The notes under the pieces were generated by a model. That model was not told the origin of the DNA and ran no database searches. It saw only the letters and a list, made by a program, of their open reading frames with translations. Shown in pieces: positions 25,391-33,801 of a DNA stretch of 64,000 bases. Both the position numbers and the translations under genes were made by a program. Positions within the stretch are counted from its first letter, which is position 1, and every line of letters begins with the position of its first letter. The stretch is from the NCBI RefSeq assembly GCF_024585165.1, contig NZ_CP029008.1, forward strand, positions 3,534,001 to 3,598,000, written 5' to 3'. Source of the DNA: Bradyrhizobium sp. WBOS07. GTDB taxonomy: Bacteria > Pseudomonadota > Alphaproteobacteria > Rhizobiales > Xanthobacteraceae.

Positions 25391-25487
25391 TGCCTCCCAC
25401 CTATTACGTATGCGAATTTAATGATATAAAGAACCGAGGAAGTCCAGAGGCCGCTAGAGGCCCGAAGTCCGGAGGTCATCGCGCGGG

Positions 25488-25871
25488 ATGAGCCGACACG
25501 TCGCATTTCTCTTGGCATTGCTCCTGGCCGCAATCACGCTCGCCCTGCCGGCGACGGGGTCCCGCGCGACCGAGCTGGTCATGTTCGAGCGGGCCGGCTG
25601 CGTCTGGTGTGCGCGCTTTGATTCCGAGATCGCGCCGATCTACGGCAAGACCGAGGAAAGCCAGGCCGCACCGCTGCGCCGCGTCGATCTCGGCCGCCCC
25701 CTGCCCGCCGATCTCGCCGGAATCGATCCGGGTGCCTTCACGCCGACCTTCGTCGTGGTAAAAGAGGGCCGGGAGATCGGCCGCATCCGCGGCTATCCGG
25801 GGGATACCTTCTTCTTCGGCCTGCTGAACCGCATCCTGACCGGTTCGGGATCGATGCCGGACAGGTCGTGA
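25488..25871 (+). CDS. soxS: SoxS-like periplasmic thioredoxin
   Basis: A 127-residue exported thioredoxin-fold protein with a signal peptide (HVAFLLALLLAAITLALPATG). The active site is AGCVWCARFD (Cys38/Cys41) and the cis-proline lies in AFTPTFVVV. In Paracoccus SoxS reactivates SoxYZ. It is followed 28 bases later by the soxR-like gene, matching the soxS-soxR pairing known in other alphaproteobacteria. GGAGG lies upstream of the ATG. Confidence 0.85.
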   Translation: MSRHVAFLLALLLAAITLALPATGSRATELVMFERAGCVWCARFDSEIAPIYGKTEESQAAPLRRVDLGRPLPADLAGIDPGAFTPTFVVVKEGREIGRIRGYPGDTFFFGLLNRILTGSGSMPDRS

Positions 25872-25899
25872 CCAGAGATGCCATGAGGAACTTGACGCG

Positions 25900-26250
25900 A
25901 TGCCGTTGCCAAAGCTGAAGGAGATCGAGGGATCCGCCGAACTCGAGCAGATGATCGAGAAGGCGCGCGAGGCGAGCGACATGCTCAAGGCGCTGTCGCA
26001 CGAATCCCGCTTGCTGCTGCTCTGCATCCTCGCCGAGGGCGAGAAGTCGGTGACCGAGCTCGAGCAATTCCTCGGCGAGCGGCAATCGACGGTATCCCAG
26101 CAGCTCGCGCGGCTGCGGCTCGACCGTCTGGTCACCACCCGCCGCGACGGCAAGACCATCTATTACAGCCTCGCCAGCGAGGACGTCCGCAAGATATTGA
26201 CCGCCGTCTACGACGTGTTCTGCGAGCCGGTGCGCCGGCGGCGCCGGTAA
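25900..26250 (+). CDS. soxR: SoxR, ArsR-family persulfide-responsive repressor
   Basis: A 116-residue winged-helix regulator. The recognition helix is QSTVSQQLARLRLDRL and the wing RRDGKTIYYS. Cys42 (LLLCILAEG) and Cys108 (YDVFCEP) have the exact positions of the BigR pair. It should repress the sox genes and release DNA when persulfide or thiosulfate-derived sulfur links the cysteines. It is about half identical to the ArsR protein at 7371-7718, so the two may share operators. It is not the redox SoxR of enteric bacteria. Confidence 0.88.
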   Translation: MPLPKLKEIEGSAELEQMIEKAREASDMLKALSHESRLLLLCILAEGEKSVTELEQFLGERQSTVSQQLARLRLDRLVTTRRDGKTIYYSLASEDVRKILTAVYDVFCEPVRRRRR

Positions 26251-26321
26251 TTATCCGCTCTGGCTTTCCGCAACCCTCCGGCGCAAGCTGACCGGAAGGA
26301 CAACAAACATCTCCGGGAGGA

Positions 26322-27401
26322 ATGCTGAACCCGTCGACCATAGCGTTCGCATGCGGGCTTGCAGCCGGCGCCATGCTCGGTGTCGCGGGTCGCGCGGGAC
26401 GATTTTGCACACTGGCGATGCTCGAGGATGCGTTCTTCGGGTCGGATTTGCGCCGGCTGAAATCCTTTGCGCTGGCCGCGGCCGTGGCGCTGCTGGCGAC
26501 CCAGGCGCTGGCCGAATTCGGCATCGTCGATCTGTCGCGATCGATCTACCTGACACCGTCGATCGGGCTTGGCGGTGCGATTCTGGGCGGGCTGATGTTC
26601 GGCATCGGCATGGCGCTGGTCGGCACGTGCGGCTTCGGCACGTTGGTCCGCGTCGGCGGAGGAGATCTGCGCGCCATCGTGGTCTTCCTCGTGCTCGGCC
26701 TCTCGGCGCTCGCAACCATGCGCGGCATCACGGGCATGTTGCGCGTGATGCTGATCGAGCCGTTGTCTCTGCGGCTCTCCGCAGGCACCGACCAGACGCT
26801 TACCTCGCTTCTCGGCGCGGGAGGCGCGATGCGCGCGCTGCTCGTCGTGTCGATCGCCACGGCGCTCGCCGTCTGGGCCCTCGCCGACGGCAGGCTGCTG
26901 CGATCGCCCCGACTGCTGGCCTCCGGCCTTGCCGTCGGCGCCGCGGTCGCATTCGGCTGGTTCGCGACCGGCTGGCTTGCCGATGACGAGTTCGATCCCG
27001 TCCGCGTCTCCTCGCTCAGCTTCGTCGCGCCGCTCGGCGACACCATCCTCTACATCGCGACCTTCTCCGGGGCGCGTCTGAATTTCGGCATCGGCTCCGT
27101 CGCAGGCGTGGTGGCAGGCTCATTCGCCGCGGCGATGCTCGCGCGCGGCTTCCGTTGGGAGGCCTGCGACGACGCCCGCGAATTGAAGCGTCACATGACC
27201 GGCGCGCTCCTGATGGGCATCGGGGGCGTCATGTCGATGGGATGCACGATCGGGCAAGGGTTGACCGCGTTCTCGACCCTCGCCGTCTCGGCGCCGATCA
27301 CCCTGCTGGCGATCGCCTGCGGAGCCCGACTCGGACTCGAATTCACGATGACCGGCGAGTGGCTGCCGGCATTGCGGCGGCTGTTCGGCGCCTCGACATA
27401 G
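26322..27401 (+). CDS. soxT: SoxT-like YeeE/YedE transporter
   Basis: A 359-residue membrane protein of the YeeE/YedE family. Signature elements are GRAGRFCTLAMLED, GMALVGTCGFGTLVR and GVMSMGCTIGQGLTA, each with a cysteine on the proposed sulfur path. In Paracoccus the family member SoxT follows soxSR and is needed for sulfur-compound signalling or uptake. GGAGG is spaced well from ATG 26322. It is a second copy beside the transporter at 14327-15418 and may handle a different substrate. Confidence 0.82.
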   Translation: MLNPSTIAFACGLAAGAMLGVAGRAGRFCTLAMLEDAFFGSDLRRLKSFALAAAVALLATQALAEFGIVDLSRSIYLTPSIGLGGAILGGLMFGIGMALVGTCGFGTLVRVGGGDLRAIVVFLVLGLSALATMRGITGMLRVMLIEPLSLRLSAGTDQTLTSLLGAGGAMRALLVVSIATALAVWALADGRLLRSPRLLASGLAVGAAVAFGWFATGWLADDEFDPVRVSSLSFVAPLGDTILYIATFSGARLNFGIGSVAGVVAGSFAAAMLARGFRWEACDDARELKRHMTGALLMGIGGVMSMGCTIGQGLTAFSTLAVSAPITLLAIACGARLGLEFTMTGEWLPALRRLFGAST

Positions 27402-27540
27402 CCCGGACCACCGCGATTTCACGCCAATTGCGAGCTGCGTCGAACGTCCCACAGTGCCCTGAATAGCGCCCTGCCTTACCCCTGAGGTAATCGAATTGGC
27501 CCGCGGGCCGGCGCATCTTCTGTTGCAACAGGAGATGACT

Positions 27541-27771
27541 ATGATCGCGCTGCTGCTCTACCGGACCATCGCAGACCACCTCGTTCCCTGGGCCATGGCG
27601 CTCGCGACCCGCATGCTGGCACGCAGCCTCAACATGCCCGAGCCGCTGGTGCATTCGACCGGCGATTACGTGGTCGCACAGGTCATCGCCTTCGAGCACG
27701 GCGTCGGCAGAAGCCTCTGCCCCTACCGTCTCGCCCGCCTGCTCCGCGCCTGGTGGCGCGGACGGCAGTGA
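27541..27771 (+). CDS. Small hypothetical protein
   Basis: A 76-residue protein with an amphipathic N-terminal half (ALLLYRTIADHLVPWAMALATRML) and an arginine-rich end (RLARLLRAWWRGRQ). CAGGAG lies just before ATG ACT ATG, and the second ATG at 27541 has the better spacing. No domain is recognised. It lies 32 bases before the next membrane protein on the same strand. Confidence 0.5.
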   Translation: MIALLLYRTIADHLVPWAMALATRMLARSLNMPEPLVHSTGDYVVAQVIAFEHGVGRSLCPYRLARLLRAWWRGRQ

Positions 27772-27803
27772 GCTCCACCCCACCCCAAGCAAGGAGACCT
27801 ACC

Positions 27804-28202
27804 ATGATCGTTGCATCCACCTTCCTCCGCCGCGCCCTGTTCGCCGATGCCGTCTTCAGCGGCGTCGCCGCCCTCGGCTTCACCTTCGGCGCGAGCACGT
27901 TCGCTGCGCTCTTCAACCTGCCCGAGGCGCTGCTGCGCGAGACCGGCCTGTTCCTGATCGGCTACGCCGCGCTGGTCGGCTGGCTCGCTTCGCGCGCCGC
28001 GGTGGCGAAGGCGCTGGTGCTGCTGGTCGTGGTCGGCAACGCCGCCTGGACCGTCGGCAGCATCGCGCTGCTGCTCTCCGGCGCAGTGTCGCCGAACCTC
28101 GCCGGCGAGCTCATGGTCGTGGCGCAGGCGATCGCCACCGGCGTGTTCGCCGAGCTGCAATATGTGGGATTGCGGAAGAGCGGGAGTGTGGCGGCGGCGT
28201 GA
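27804..28202 (+). CDS. Four-helix membrane protein, unknown function
   Basis: A 132-residue integral membrane protein with about four hydrophobic helices, such as SGVAALGFTFGASTFAALF, ALVLLVVVGNAAWTVGSIALLL and LMVVAQAIATGVF. The ATG at 27804 follows CAAGGAGACCTACC. It resembles small DUF-type inner-membrane proteins frequent in Rhizobiales, without a known role. A palindromic repeat begins eight bases after its stop. Confidence 0.65.
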   Translation: MIVASTFLRRALFADAVFSGVAALGFTFGASTFAALFNLPEALLRETGLFLIGYAALVGWLASRAAVAKALVLLVVVGNAAWTVGSIALLLSGAVSPNLAGELMVVAQAIATGVFAELQYVGLRKSGSVAAA

Positions 28203-28210
28203 AGGCCGCT

Positions 28211-28348
28211 CTTGTCCCGGACGCGCTGCAACGCTTCGGCGTTGCGGCGCAGAGCCGGGACCCATTTGTAATGGACCCCGGTTCTGCGGCGCACCGCACC
28301 GGACGATGCTTCGCATCGCCGGGGTCGCTGCGCCGCGTCCGGGGCACG
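28211..28348. repeat. Palindromic intergenic repeat, family B, copy 1
   Basis: GTCCCGGACGCGCTGCA begins a 138-base stretch with several nested inverted repeats, including CCGGACGATGC/GCATCGCCGG and an outer pair GTCCCGGACGCG/CGCGTCCGGGGC. The motif set (TCCCGGACGCG, GCAGAGCCGGGACCCAT) recurs in shorter form at 35057-35110, also between genes. It holds no gene and is likely one of the small dispersed elements of Bradyrhizobium. Confidence 0.65.
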
Positions 28349-28356
28349 AATGGGGG

Positions 28357-28920
28357 CTAGGCCCGCGCGCGGGCCTTGCCGACGGCGTGACCGTTGAGCT
28401 TCTTCTTGGCCGCCTTGTTCTTGAGGCCCTTCGCGCCCGCCTTCTCGGCCTTGCGCTCGCTGCGCGCCTTCACCTTGGCACGTTCGGCCCGCGCCTCGGC
28501 GCGCAGCTTCTTGCGCTTCCTCTCGCAGGACTCGCACTTGCAGCCGATCGGCTTCAGATAGGCTTTGAAATAGTCGGTGCCGTAATCGTAGTTGATCTCG
28601 TCGCCGGGCTCGATGTTCTTGATGGCGCGGATGAACACCTTGCGCTCGCGCGGCCGGACGTCGGACTCGGCGTTGGGCCGGCAGGAATGGTTGATGTAGC
28701 GGGCGAGATTCTTGCGCACCGACCCGTCGATGGTCCAGCGCCCGTTGAGCTCGAACAGGTACTTGTTCTCGATCTCGTCGTGCGCTGGAATCCGCGAATC
28801 CAGGATCGGTCCGAAATAGCGGATGATCCTGGTGCCCTTCTTGATCGGCTTGGTGGCGAAGAGGCCGAGTCCGGTCTTGGAGCGGCCGACACGATAAGGT
28901 TTGTTCGAGATGGCTGGCAT
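28357..28920 (-). CDS. SET-domain protein with lysine-rich tail
   Basis: A 187-residue protein with a complete SET domain, the fold of protein-lysine methyltransferases. The cofactor motif YINHSCRPNAE is at 75-85, EINYDYG is at 108-114, and a post-SET CxCxxC (CKCESC) is at 127-132. The last 50 residues are rich in lysine and alanine and resemble histone H1 tails. ATG 28920 starts right before the domain. SET proteins are unusual in bacteria but recur in Bradyrhizobium. The target is unknown; a lysine-rich protein gene lies 0.8 kb away. Confidence 0.85.
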   Translation of the reverse strand: MPAISNKPYRVGRSKTGLGLFATKPIKKGTRIIRYFGPILDSRIPAHDEIENKYLFELNGRWTIDGSVRKNLARYINHSCRPNAESDVRPRERKVFIRAIKNIEPGDEINYDYGTDYFKAYLKPIGCKCESCERKRKKLRAEARAERAKVKARSERKAEKAGAKGLKNKAAKKKLNGHAVGKARARA

Positions 28921-29080
28921 GATCGAGAAAATGAGGACGCGAACGAGGCGGGAGAAGCCCAAGCGAAGCCGCTCTTCTAGAACGATTCCGCGGCGCTGTC
29001 AGGTATATCCCGCTCCGGTTTGAACCTTGCCCACAATCAAGACGTCTGATGGGACCAAGTTCCCACTGCCGCGGAGCCTC

Positions 29081-29686
29081 ATGATGAACCACAACAGCAT
29101 AGGTCTTGCCGTTCTGATGACCTGCATCGGCCTGACCTGCGCCGACGCCCAATCCGTGGGCAGCACCTACACCTCGACGGCGCCAAAAGATTGCCGCCAG
29201 ATCGGCAAAGCGAGCGAGCTCGACGGCAGCACCACGAGGACATGTCCGGGCAGGAACGGCCTCCTGGTGCTGGTTGCCGAGGACGATCTCCGCGAGATCG
29301 TCTCGGTCGGCCGCAATCGCAAGCAAGCGGCCGAGGAACCGGCGGCCAAGGCCTGGTTTGCGCCGTTCAATTCGTCGGAGACCACGATCGAATGGCGCGC
29401 AGTGGGCGCAAAGCCGTTCGCGATCATCCAGCGCTGGCACATTGCCGACAACGGCGATCCCGACAAGCAGGGACGGCCCAACACCAAAGCCATGCTTGTC
29501 GTGACCCGGCTGCCGCCCGGCCCGGTCTGCCACGTCGCCTATGTCGATGCCATCGCCAATCCCACCGCCAACGAGCTCGCGCGCAAGGCGGCGGACGATT
29601 TCGCCCGCGGCTTCGCTTGCGGCAAGGACGAGGTGAAGATCATCGGCACGCGCGGCCGCGCCGTCGAATTGGCGACGATGCGCTAG
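29081..29686 (+). CDS. Exported protein of unknown function
   Basis: A 201-residue protein with a signal peptide (IGLAVLMTCIGLTCADA). The mature part has cysteine-bearing segments at APKDCRQIG, TRTCPGR, GPVCHVAYVD and GFACGKDE, so two disulfides are possible. No catalytic domain is recognised; similar proteins occur throughout Bradyrhizobium. The in-frame ATG at 29081 begins at the signal peptide. Its stop overlaps the end of the convergent frameshifted gene by four bases. Confidence 0.65.
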   Translation: MMNHNSIGLAVLMTCIGLTCADAQSVGSTYTSTAPKDCRQIGKASELDGSTTRTCPGRNGLLVLVAEDDLREIVSVGRNRKQAAEEPAAKAWFAPFNSSETTIEWRAVGAKPFAIIQRWHIADNGDPDKQGRPNTKAMLVVTRLPPGPVCHVAYVDAIANPTANELARKAADDFARGFACGKDEVKIIGTRGRAVELATMR

Positions 29687-30311
29687 CCTCCCGACTTGGC
29701 TCGCCGGTAGCGCGCCAGCAGACGCTCTCCTTTCGCAGCGATGCGCCGCGCCGCCGCGACTGTCTTCGGAACCGGCTCGCCCCAGGCATGCGCCGACAGC
29801 GCGTGGCGGGTCGGACGCCCCCTTGCATCGACCAGCGGCGGCAGCTTGGCGCGGCCATAGAAGCGCACGGCCCAGCTTCCTTTCCGCCGCATCTCCTGCG
29901 GCGTCATCTCCGACTCTTTCTTGGTGACGCCGGGCCGCAAATCGGCGCCCTGCTTGCGCGCGAACGCCTTGCGACCCGCCGCGGTCAGGCGCCGCGCGGA
30001 TCCTTCTCGCGCGCGGATGCGCTGCGCTTGCGAGACTTGGCCTTCTTCGCGGTGCGTTTGCGGGTCTTCCTCGCGGAAGTCTTCTTTGCTGTCGAGGATT
30101 TCGATTTCGAAGCTTTCTTCGAGGCCTTCTTCCTGGAGGTCTTCTTTGCTGCCATGCGCATGTTGTCCACGAGGTTGGGATAGCGGCGGCCGGCGCGGCG
30201 GGCGCGCGCTTTCGCCGCCGATTTCTGCGCGGGGCTGAGATGCTTGGAAACCTTCCCTGTCCGTTTGCGGGGATTGGCGCGTTTCCAGGGAGCGCGTGCT
30301 GTTCTTGCCAT
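29683..30311 (-). pseudogene. Frameshifted lysine-rich DUF6321-type gene
   Basis: The start at 30311 encodes a very basic N-terminal part with LSPAQKSAAKARARRAGRRY and a KKTSRKKASKKASKSK stretch like histone H1, and it stops at 29985 just after KDPRGA. The adjacent frame continues with LTAAGRKAFARKQGADL and GSWAVRFYGR, a conserved C-terminal domain. Related proteins have DPKGGLTAAGRKAF without a break, so one base is missing in the run at 29988-29993. Restoring it gives a 209-residue protein. It could be a true disruption or an assembly error. A second start at the MAAKKTSRKK segment is possible. Confidence 0.75.
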
Positions 30312-30360
30312 GCGGCGTCAACGCCTGATCACGGCAAGGGTTGCGTTGATCCTTGATGGA

Positions 30361-31092
30361 TCAGTGTCCGGGCGGTTTGCTCGTGATGGGCGCGGTCAGC
30401 ATCGCCTCGAGCAGCCGTTCGGCCGTGGTCCCCTCGGGGAGCCGCTCGAGGATATCCTCGAGCCGGCCGTCGAGCAGCAGCATGGTGAAGCCGTGCACCA
30501 TCGACCAGGCGCGTGCGATGGCGGCGCCCTGATTCAGCGTCAGCGCGTCGCCGCTAATCTGCTCCTGCCGCATCATGCCGATCGCATTCGCAAGTCCCGC
30601 GAAGGAAGCTTCGGCCGCCTCGTGCAGAGAGGGCCTCGAATAATCGAGACGTTCGCTGCGGAACATGATGCCGTACATGCCGGGATGAGCCTGCGCGTAG
30701 GCGACATAGGCCTTCGGCCGCGCCAGCGCGGCTTCGAGCGGCGTGGTGGCGGCATCGCAGGACGCGGTCATCGCTGCGTTGAACTGCCGGAAGCCCACGG
30801 CCGCAAGCTCGCTGAGGAGGCCGGTGAGATCGCCGAAATGATGGGTGGGCGCAGCGTGCGAAACGCCCGCCTCGCGTGCCACCGCCCGCAAGGTCAGGCC
30901 GCCGAGCCCGTCACGCTCCAGCACACGTTCGGCAGCCTGGAGCAGCGCTTCACGCAAGGCGCCGTGATGGTATGGCGTCTCGGTCTTCGCGCTCGCCGTG
31001 CGGCGCGTCGGTCGCGATGCAGTAATCGGCGTCGCGCTTCGGCGGGGGCGCGAGCCTCGCGTGGTTCCGCTCTTGGTGTCGGTCTTGGCCAT
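30361..31092 (-). CDS. TetR-family repressor of the carotenoid oxygenase gene
   Basis: A 243-residue regulator. After a basic tail, the TetR DNA-binding domain spans about residues 42-90 (YHHGALREALLQAAERVLE, then LTLRAVAREAGVSHAAPTHHF). The C-terminal part matches the TetR_C_33/WHG type. ATG 31092 is chosen because longer frames run through an operator. It is divergent from the carotenoid oxygenase gene, and two inverted repeats lie in the 106-base gap. The ligand may be the oxygenase's substrate or product. Confidence 0.85.
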   Translation of the reverse strand: MAKTDTKSGTTRGSRPRRSATPITASRPTRRTASAKTETPYHHGALREALLQAAERVLERDGLGGLTLRAVAREAGVSHAAPTHHFGDLTGLLSELAAVGFRQFNAAMTASCDAATTPLEAALARPKAYVAYAQAHPGMYGIMFRSERLDYSRPSLHEAAEASFAGLANAIGMMRQEQISGDALTLNQGAAIARAWSMVHGFTMLLLDGRLEDILERLPEGTTAERLLEAMLTAPITSKPPGH

Positions 31093-31111
31093 TTGCAAGC
31101 TATATGACGCA

Positions 31112-31130
31112 ATATTGACAGTGTAAAGAT
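31112..31130. promoter_or_regulatory. TetR operator, imperfect copy
   Basis: ATATTGAC-AGT-GTAAAGAT keeps the right half of the operator at 31165 exactly and six of eight bases of the left half, with the same three-base spacer. It lies 20 bases upstream of the TetR start, where binding would give autoregulation. Confidence 0.6.
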
Positions 31131-31164
31131 TTCGCTTGACCGACCTGGCGATCGGCGCTATCTG

Positions 31165-31183
31165 ATCTTTACGATGTAAAGAT
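31165..31183. promoter_or_regulatory. TetR operator, perfect copy
   Basis: ATCTTTAC-GAT-GTAAAGAT is a perfect inverted repeat of two eight-base arms. It ends 15 bases before the GTG start of the carotenoid oxygenase gene, so a bound repressor would block its transcription. Its centre is 53 bases from that of the imperfect copy, about five helical turns. Confidence 0.75.
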
Positions 31184-31198
31184 AGGGAGGGATATGCC

Positions 31199-32596
31199 GT
31201 GCAGAACGACGCCACCGCCGAGCGCCGCAACAATATCGCACCGATCCCGTTCGAGGCCGATGCGCCTTTCCTCAAGATCATCGGCGAATTGCCGCGGGAA
31301 CTGAACGGCACGCTCTATCGCAACGGCCCCAACCCACAATTCGAATCGCCCGGCGCGCATTGGTTCGTCGGCGACGGCATGCTGCACGCCTTCCACCTCG
31401 AGAACGGCCGCGCCAGCTATCGCAACCGCTGGGTTCGCACGCCGAAATGGCTTGCCGAGCACGACGCCGGCCGCGCCTTGTTCGGCGGCTTCGGCCGCAA
31501 GCTGCCGGATGCCCCGGCTGATCTCACCGACGGCGGCGTCGCCAACACCAACATCATCTTCCACGCCGGCAAGCTGCTCGCGCTGGAAGAGGCGCATCTG
31601 CCGACCGAGATCGAGCCGGGCACGCTGGCGACGCGCGGTTATCACAACTATCAGGGCCGCGTCGCCGGCAGCTTTACGGCGCACCCGAAGATCGATCCCA
31701 TCACCGGCGAGCTGGTGTTCTTCGGCTACAACGCCGCTGGTCCGTTGACCCCTGCCCTCTCCTACGGTTCGGTCGATGCCTCCGGCAAGGCGACGCATTT
31801 CGAACGGTTCGAGGCGCCCTATGCCAGCATGGTGCACGACTTCATCGTCACCGCGAACCATGTGCTGTTTCCGATCCTCCCCATTACCGGCAGCATGGAG
31901 CGCGCCATGAGCGGGCGGCCGCCCTACGCTTGGGAGCCGGACAAGGGCGCCTATGTCGGCGTAATGAAGCGCAGCGGCACGGCAAAGGACATCGTCTGGT
32001 TCCGTGCCGAAGCCTGCTACGTCTTCCACGTCATGAACGCGTGGGAGGACGACAATCGCATCGTCGCGGACGTCATGCAGTTCGAGCAGGCGCCGCTGTT
32101 TCCGCATCCCGACGGCCGGCCGACCGATCCGGAGAAGTCGCGCGCCCGGCATTGCCGCTGGACCTTCGACCTCTCGGGCAATACCGACCGCTTCCAGCAG
32201 ACCTATCTCGACGATCTCACCGGCGAATTCCCACGCATCGACGACCGCCGGGCCGGACTGAAGAGCCGTCACGGCTGGTACGCCTGCGCCAATCCGAAAC
32301 TGTCGATGTTCGGCGCACTCTCTGGCATCGTCCATGTCGACGGCAACGGCAGACGGCTCGGCCAATATCTGCTGCCGGCCGGCGACACCATCTCCGAGCC
32401 CGTGTTCGTCGAGCGCGCCAAGGATGCGGCCGAGGGCGACGGCTGGCTGCTCGCGGTGGTCTGGCGGGCGCGAGAGAACCGCAGCGACCTCGCGGTGTTC
32501 AACGCCACCGACGTCGAGGCGGGTCCCGTCGCGCTGGTGCAGCTCGGCCACCGCGTGCCCGATGGCTTTCACGGCAATTGGGTCGGGGCGGCGTAG
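31199..32596 (+). CDS. Carotenoid oxygenase family dioxygenase
   Basis: A 465-residue non-haem iron dioxygenase of the RPE65/carotenoid cleavage family, which also includes lignostilbene dioxygenases. The four iron-binding histidines are seen: His162 (TAHPKIDP), His213 (MVHDF), His277 (VFHVMNAWEDD) and His458 (DGFHGNWV) near the C-terminus. Translation starts at GTG 31199, after GGGAGGGAT; the ATG five bases upstream is out of frame. The TetR gene opposite suggests inducible degradation of an aromatic or apocarotenoid compound, but the substrate is unknown. Confidence 0.88.
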   Translation: MQNDATAERRNNIAPIPFEADAPFLKIIGELPRELNGTLYRNGPNPQFESPGAHWFVGDGMLHAFHLENGRASYRNRWVRTPKWLAEHDAGRALFGGFGRKLPDAPADLTDGGVANTNIIFHAGKLLALEEAHLPTEIEPGTLATRGYHNYQGRVAGSFTAHPKIDPITGELVFFGYNAAGPLTPALSYGSVDASGKATHFERFEAPYASMVHDFIVTANHVLFPILPITGSMERAMSGRPPYAWEPDKGAYVGVMKRSGTAKDIVWFRAEACYVFHVMNAWEDDNRIVADVMQFEQAPLFPHPDGRPTDPEKSRARHCRWTFDLSGNTDRFQQTYLDDLTGEFPRIDDRRAGLKSRHGWYACANPKLSMFGALSGIVHVDGNGRRLGQYLLPAGDTISEPVFVERAKDAAEGDGWLLAVVWRARENRSDLAVFNATDVEAGPVALVQLGHRVPDGFHGNWVGAA

Positions 32597-32670
32597 CCCT
32601 CGTCAATGCGGGGCGCAACGCGGTCGCGAGCCCGGAATCCCCGTGAATATCGCGTCATCAAGGAGGCCCG

Positions 32671-32934
32671 ATGCACAAGCTCCCGATCGCCGCGCAATCC
32701 GTCGCTGTCCTCGCCCTGGCGGGCGCCGCACTTGCATTCCTGGCGATACGGCTACGCCGGCGAAGCCTCACATTCTTCGAAGGCGGCATCCTGCTCGCTG
32801 CCGGCTTTCTACTTGCCGCCACACTCCCGATGTTGCCGCCCCTGCCCTGGACAGGATTGATCGACGAGATGACCGACCAGCTCGCTGCAGCACTTCATTT
32901 TCTGGAGGTCGCTTACGTCGTCTTGACATTGTAA
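32671..32934 (+). CDS. Small membrane protein, unknown
   Basis: An 87-residue protein with two hydrophobic helices (AVLALAGAALAFLAIRL and GGILLAAGFLLAATLPML). AAGGAGGCCCG precedes the ATG. Nothing else identifies it. It lies 74 bases after the carotenoid oxygenase gene on the same strand and could be cotranscribed. Confidence 0.5.
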   Translation: MHKLPIAAQSVAVLALAGAALAFLAIRLRRRSLTFFEGGILLAAGFLLAATLPMLPPLPWTGLIDEMTDQLAAALHFLEVAYVVLTL

Positions 32935-33141
32935 GAGATGGTTGACCGCGCCGCTCCGGTTATTGCGGTTCCGCATCCCGTGCTGCGGGGTTCCGACCTG
33001 GGCGTTCCGGTCGGTTTATGGGGTCCCTGCGCCATCTCGCAACAGCGCGCCTGTCCTCACAAAGTGATATGCCGGGTATCGCCGGATCAAGTAGGGTGCG
33101 CCGGTCCGCGCCTTGCCGGCGACCGCTGAACAGGAATGACG

Positions 33142-33696
33142 ATGAAGGACGTATTCGCCCGCCTCGCCTCCGACCTCCTCTCCGTTATCATCTTCCTGGC
33201 CGTCTATCTCGTCACAGACAACGTGATCCTCGCAACGGCGGTGGCGATTGCCGGCGCGATCGCGCAGGTGATCTATGCGCGCCTCAAGGGACAACCGCTC
33301 CACTACATGACCTATGCGAGCCTCGCTCTGGTCGTCGTGCTGGGCGGTATCACGCTGCTGACCAATGATCCGCGCTTCATGCTGGCAAAACCCTCGATCG
33401 CACATTTTGCGATCGGCGCGATCATGCTCAAGCGCGGCTGGATGCTGCGCTACATGCCTCCCGTCATCGTCGAGACCGTTCCGGAATATGTCACCGTTGC
33501 GGGCTATGCCTGGGCGGCGCTGATGTTCGTGATCGGCGCCGGCATGATGGCGGTCGCCGCCACCGGCGATCTGAAGCTGTGGGCGTTCTATCTCATGGTG
33601 GTCGCAGGCGGCGCCAAGATCCTGGCCTTTGCCGTGCAGTACTTCGTTCTGCGGCTGATCGTCACCAACCGCCGGCGCGCCGCCGCCCGCGCCTAA
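33142..33696 (+). CDS. YciB/IspA-like inner-membrane protein (septation protein A family)
   Basis: A 184-residue integral membrane protein with five predicted helices. The sequence follows the YciB/IspA family pattern: ASDLLSVIIFLAVYLV, then TDNVILATAVAIAGAIAQV, then DPRFMLAKPSIAHFAIGAIML and GWMLRYMPP. The family has been linked to septation and envelope integrity. An ATG at 33136 is only three bases from AGGA, so 33142 is preferred. The 207-base gap before it contains no recognisable feature. Confidence 0.75.
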   Translation: MKDVFARLASDLLSVIIFLAVYLVTDNVILATAVAIAGAIAQVIYARLKGQPLHYMTYASLALVVVLGGITLLTNDPRFMLAKPSIAHFAIGAIMLKRGWMLRYMPPVIVETVPEYVTVAGYAWAALMFVIGAGMMAVAATGDLKLWAFYLMVVAGGAKILAFAVQYFVLRLIVTNRRRAAARA

Positions 33697-33801
33697 ATGC
33701 CCTATTCGAGGGTTAGGCAGGAGCTGCGAGTTGGGCTATAGGCTCGGCTTGGGACGGCCGCGGATCGTCGCGGACCGCCGAAATCTGTTCGGGAGACGGG
33801 A

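Noticed and set aside
25400..25419. A possible fourth AYATTC-N8-GAATRT site before soxV/soxS
   Set aside because: Only one half-site (GAATTT) is close to the consensus; the other half does not match.
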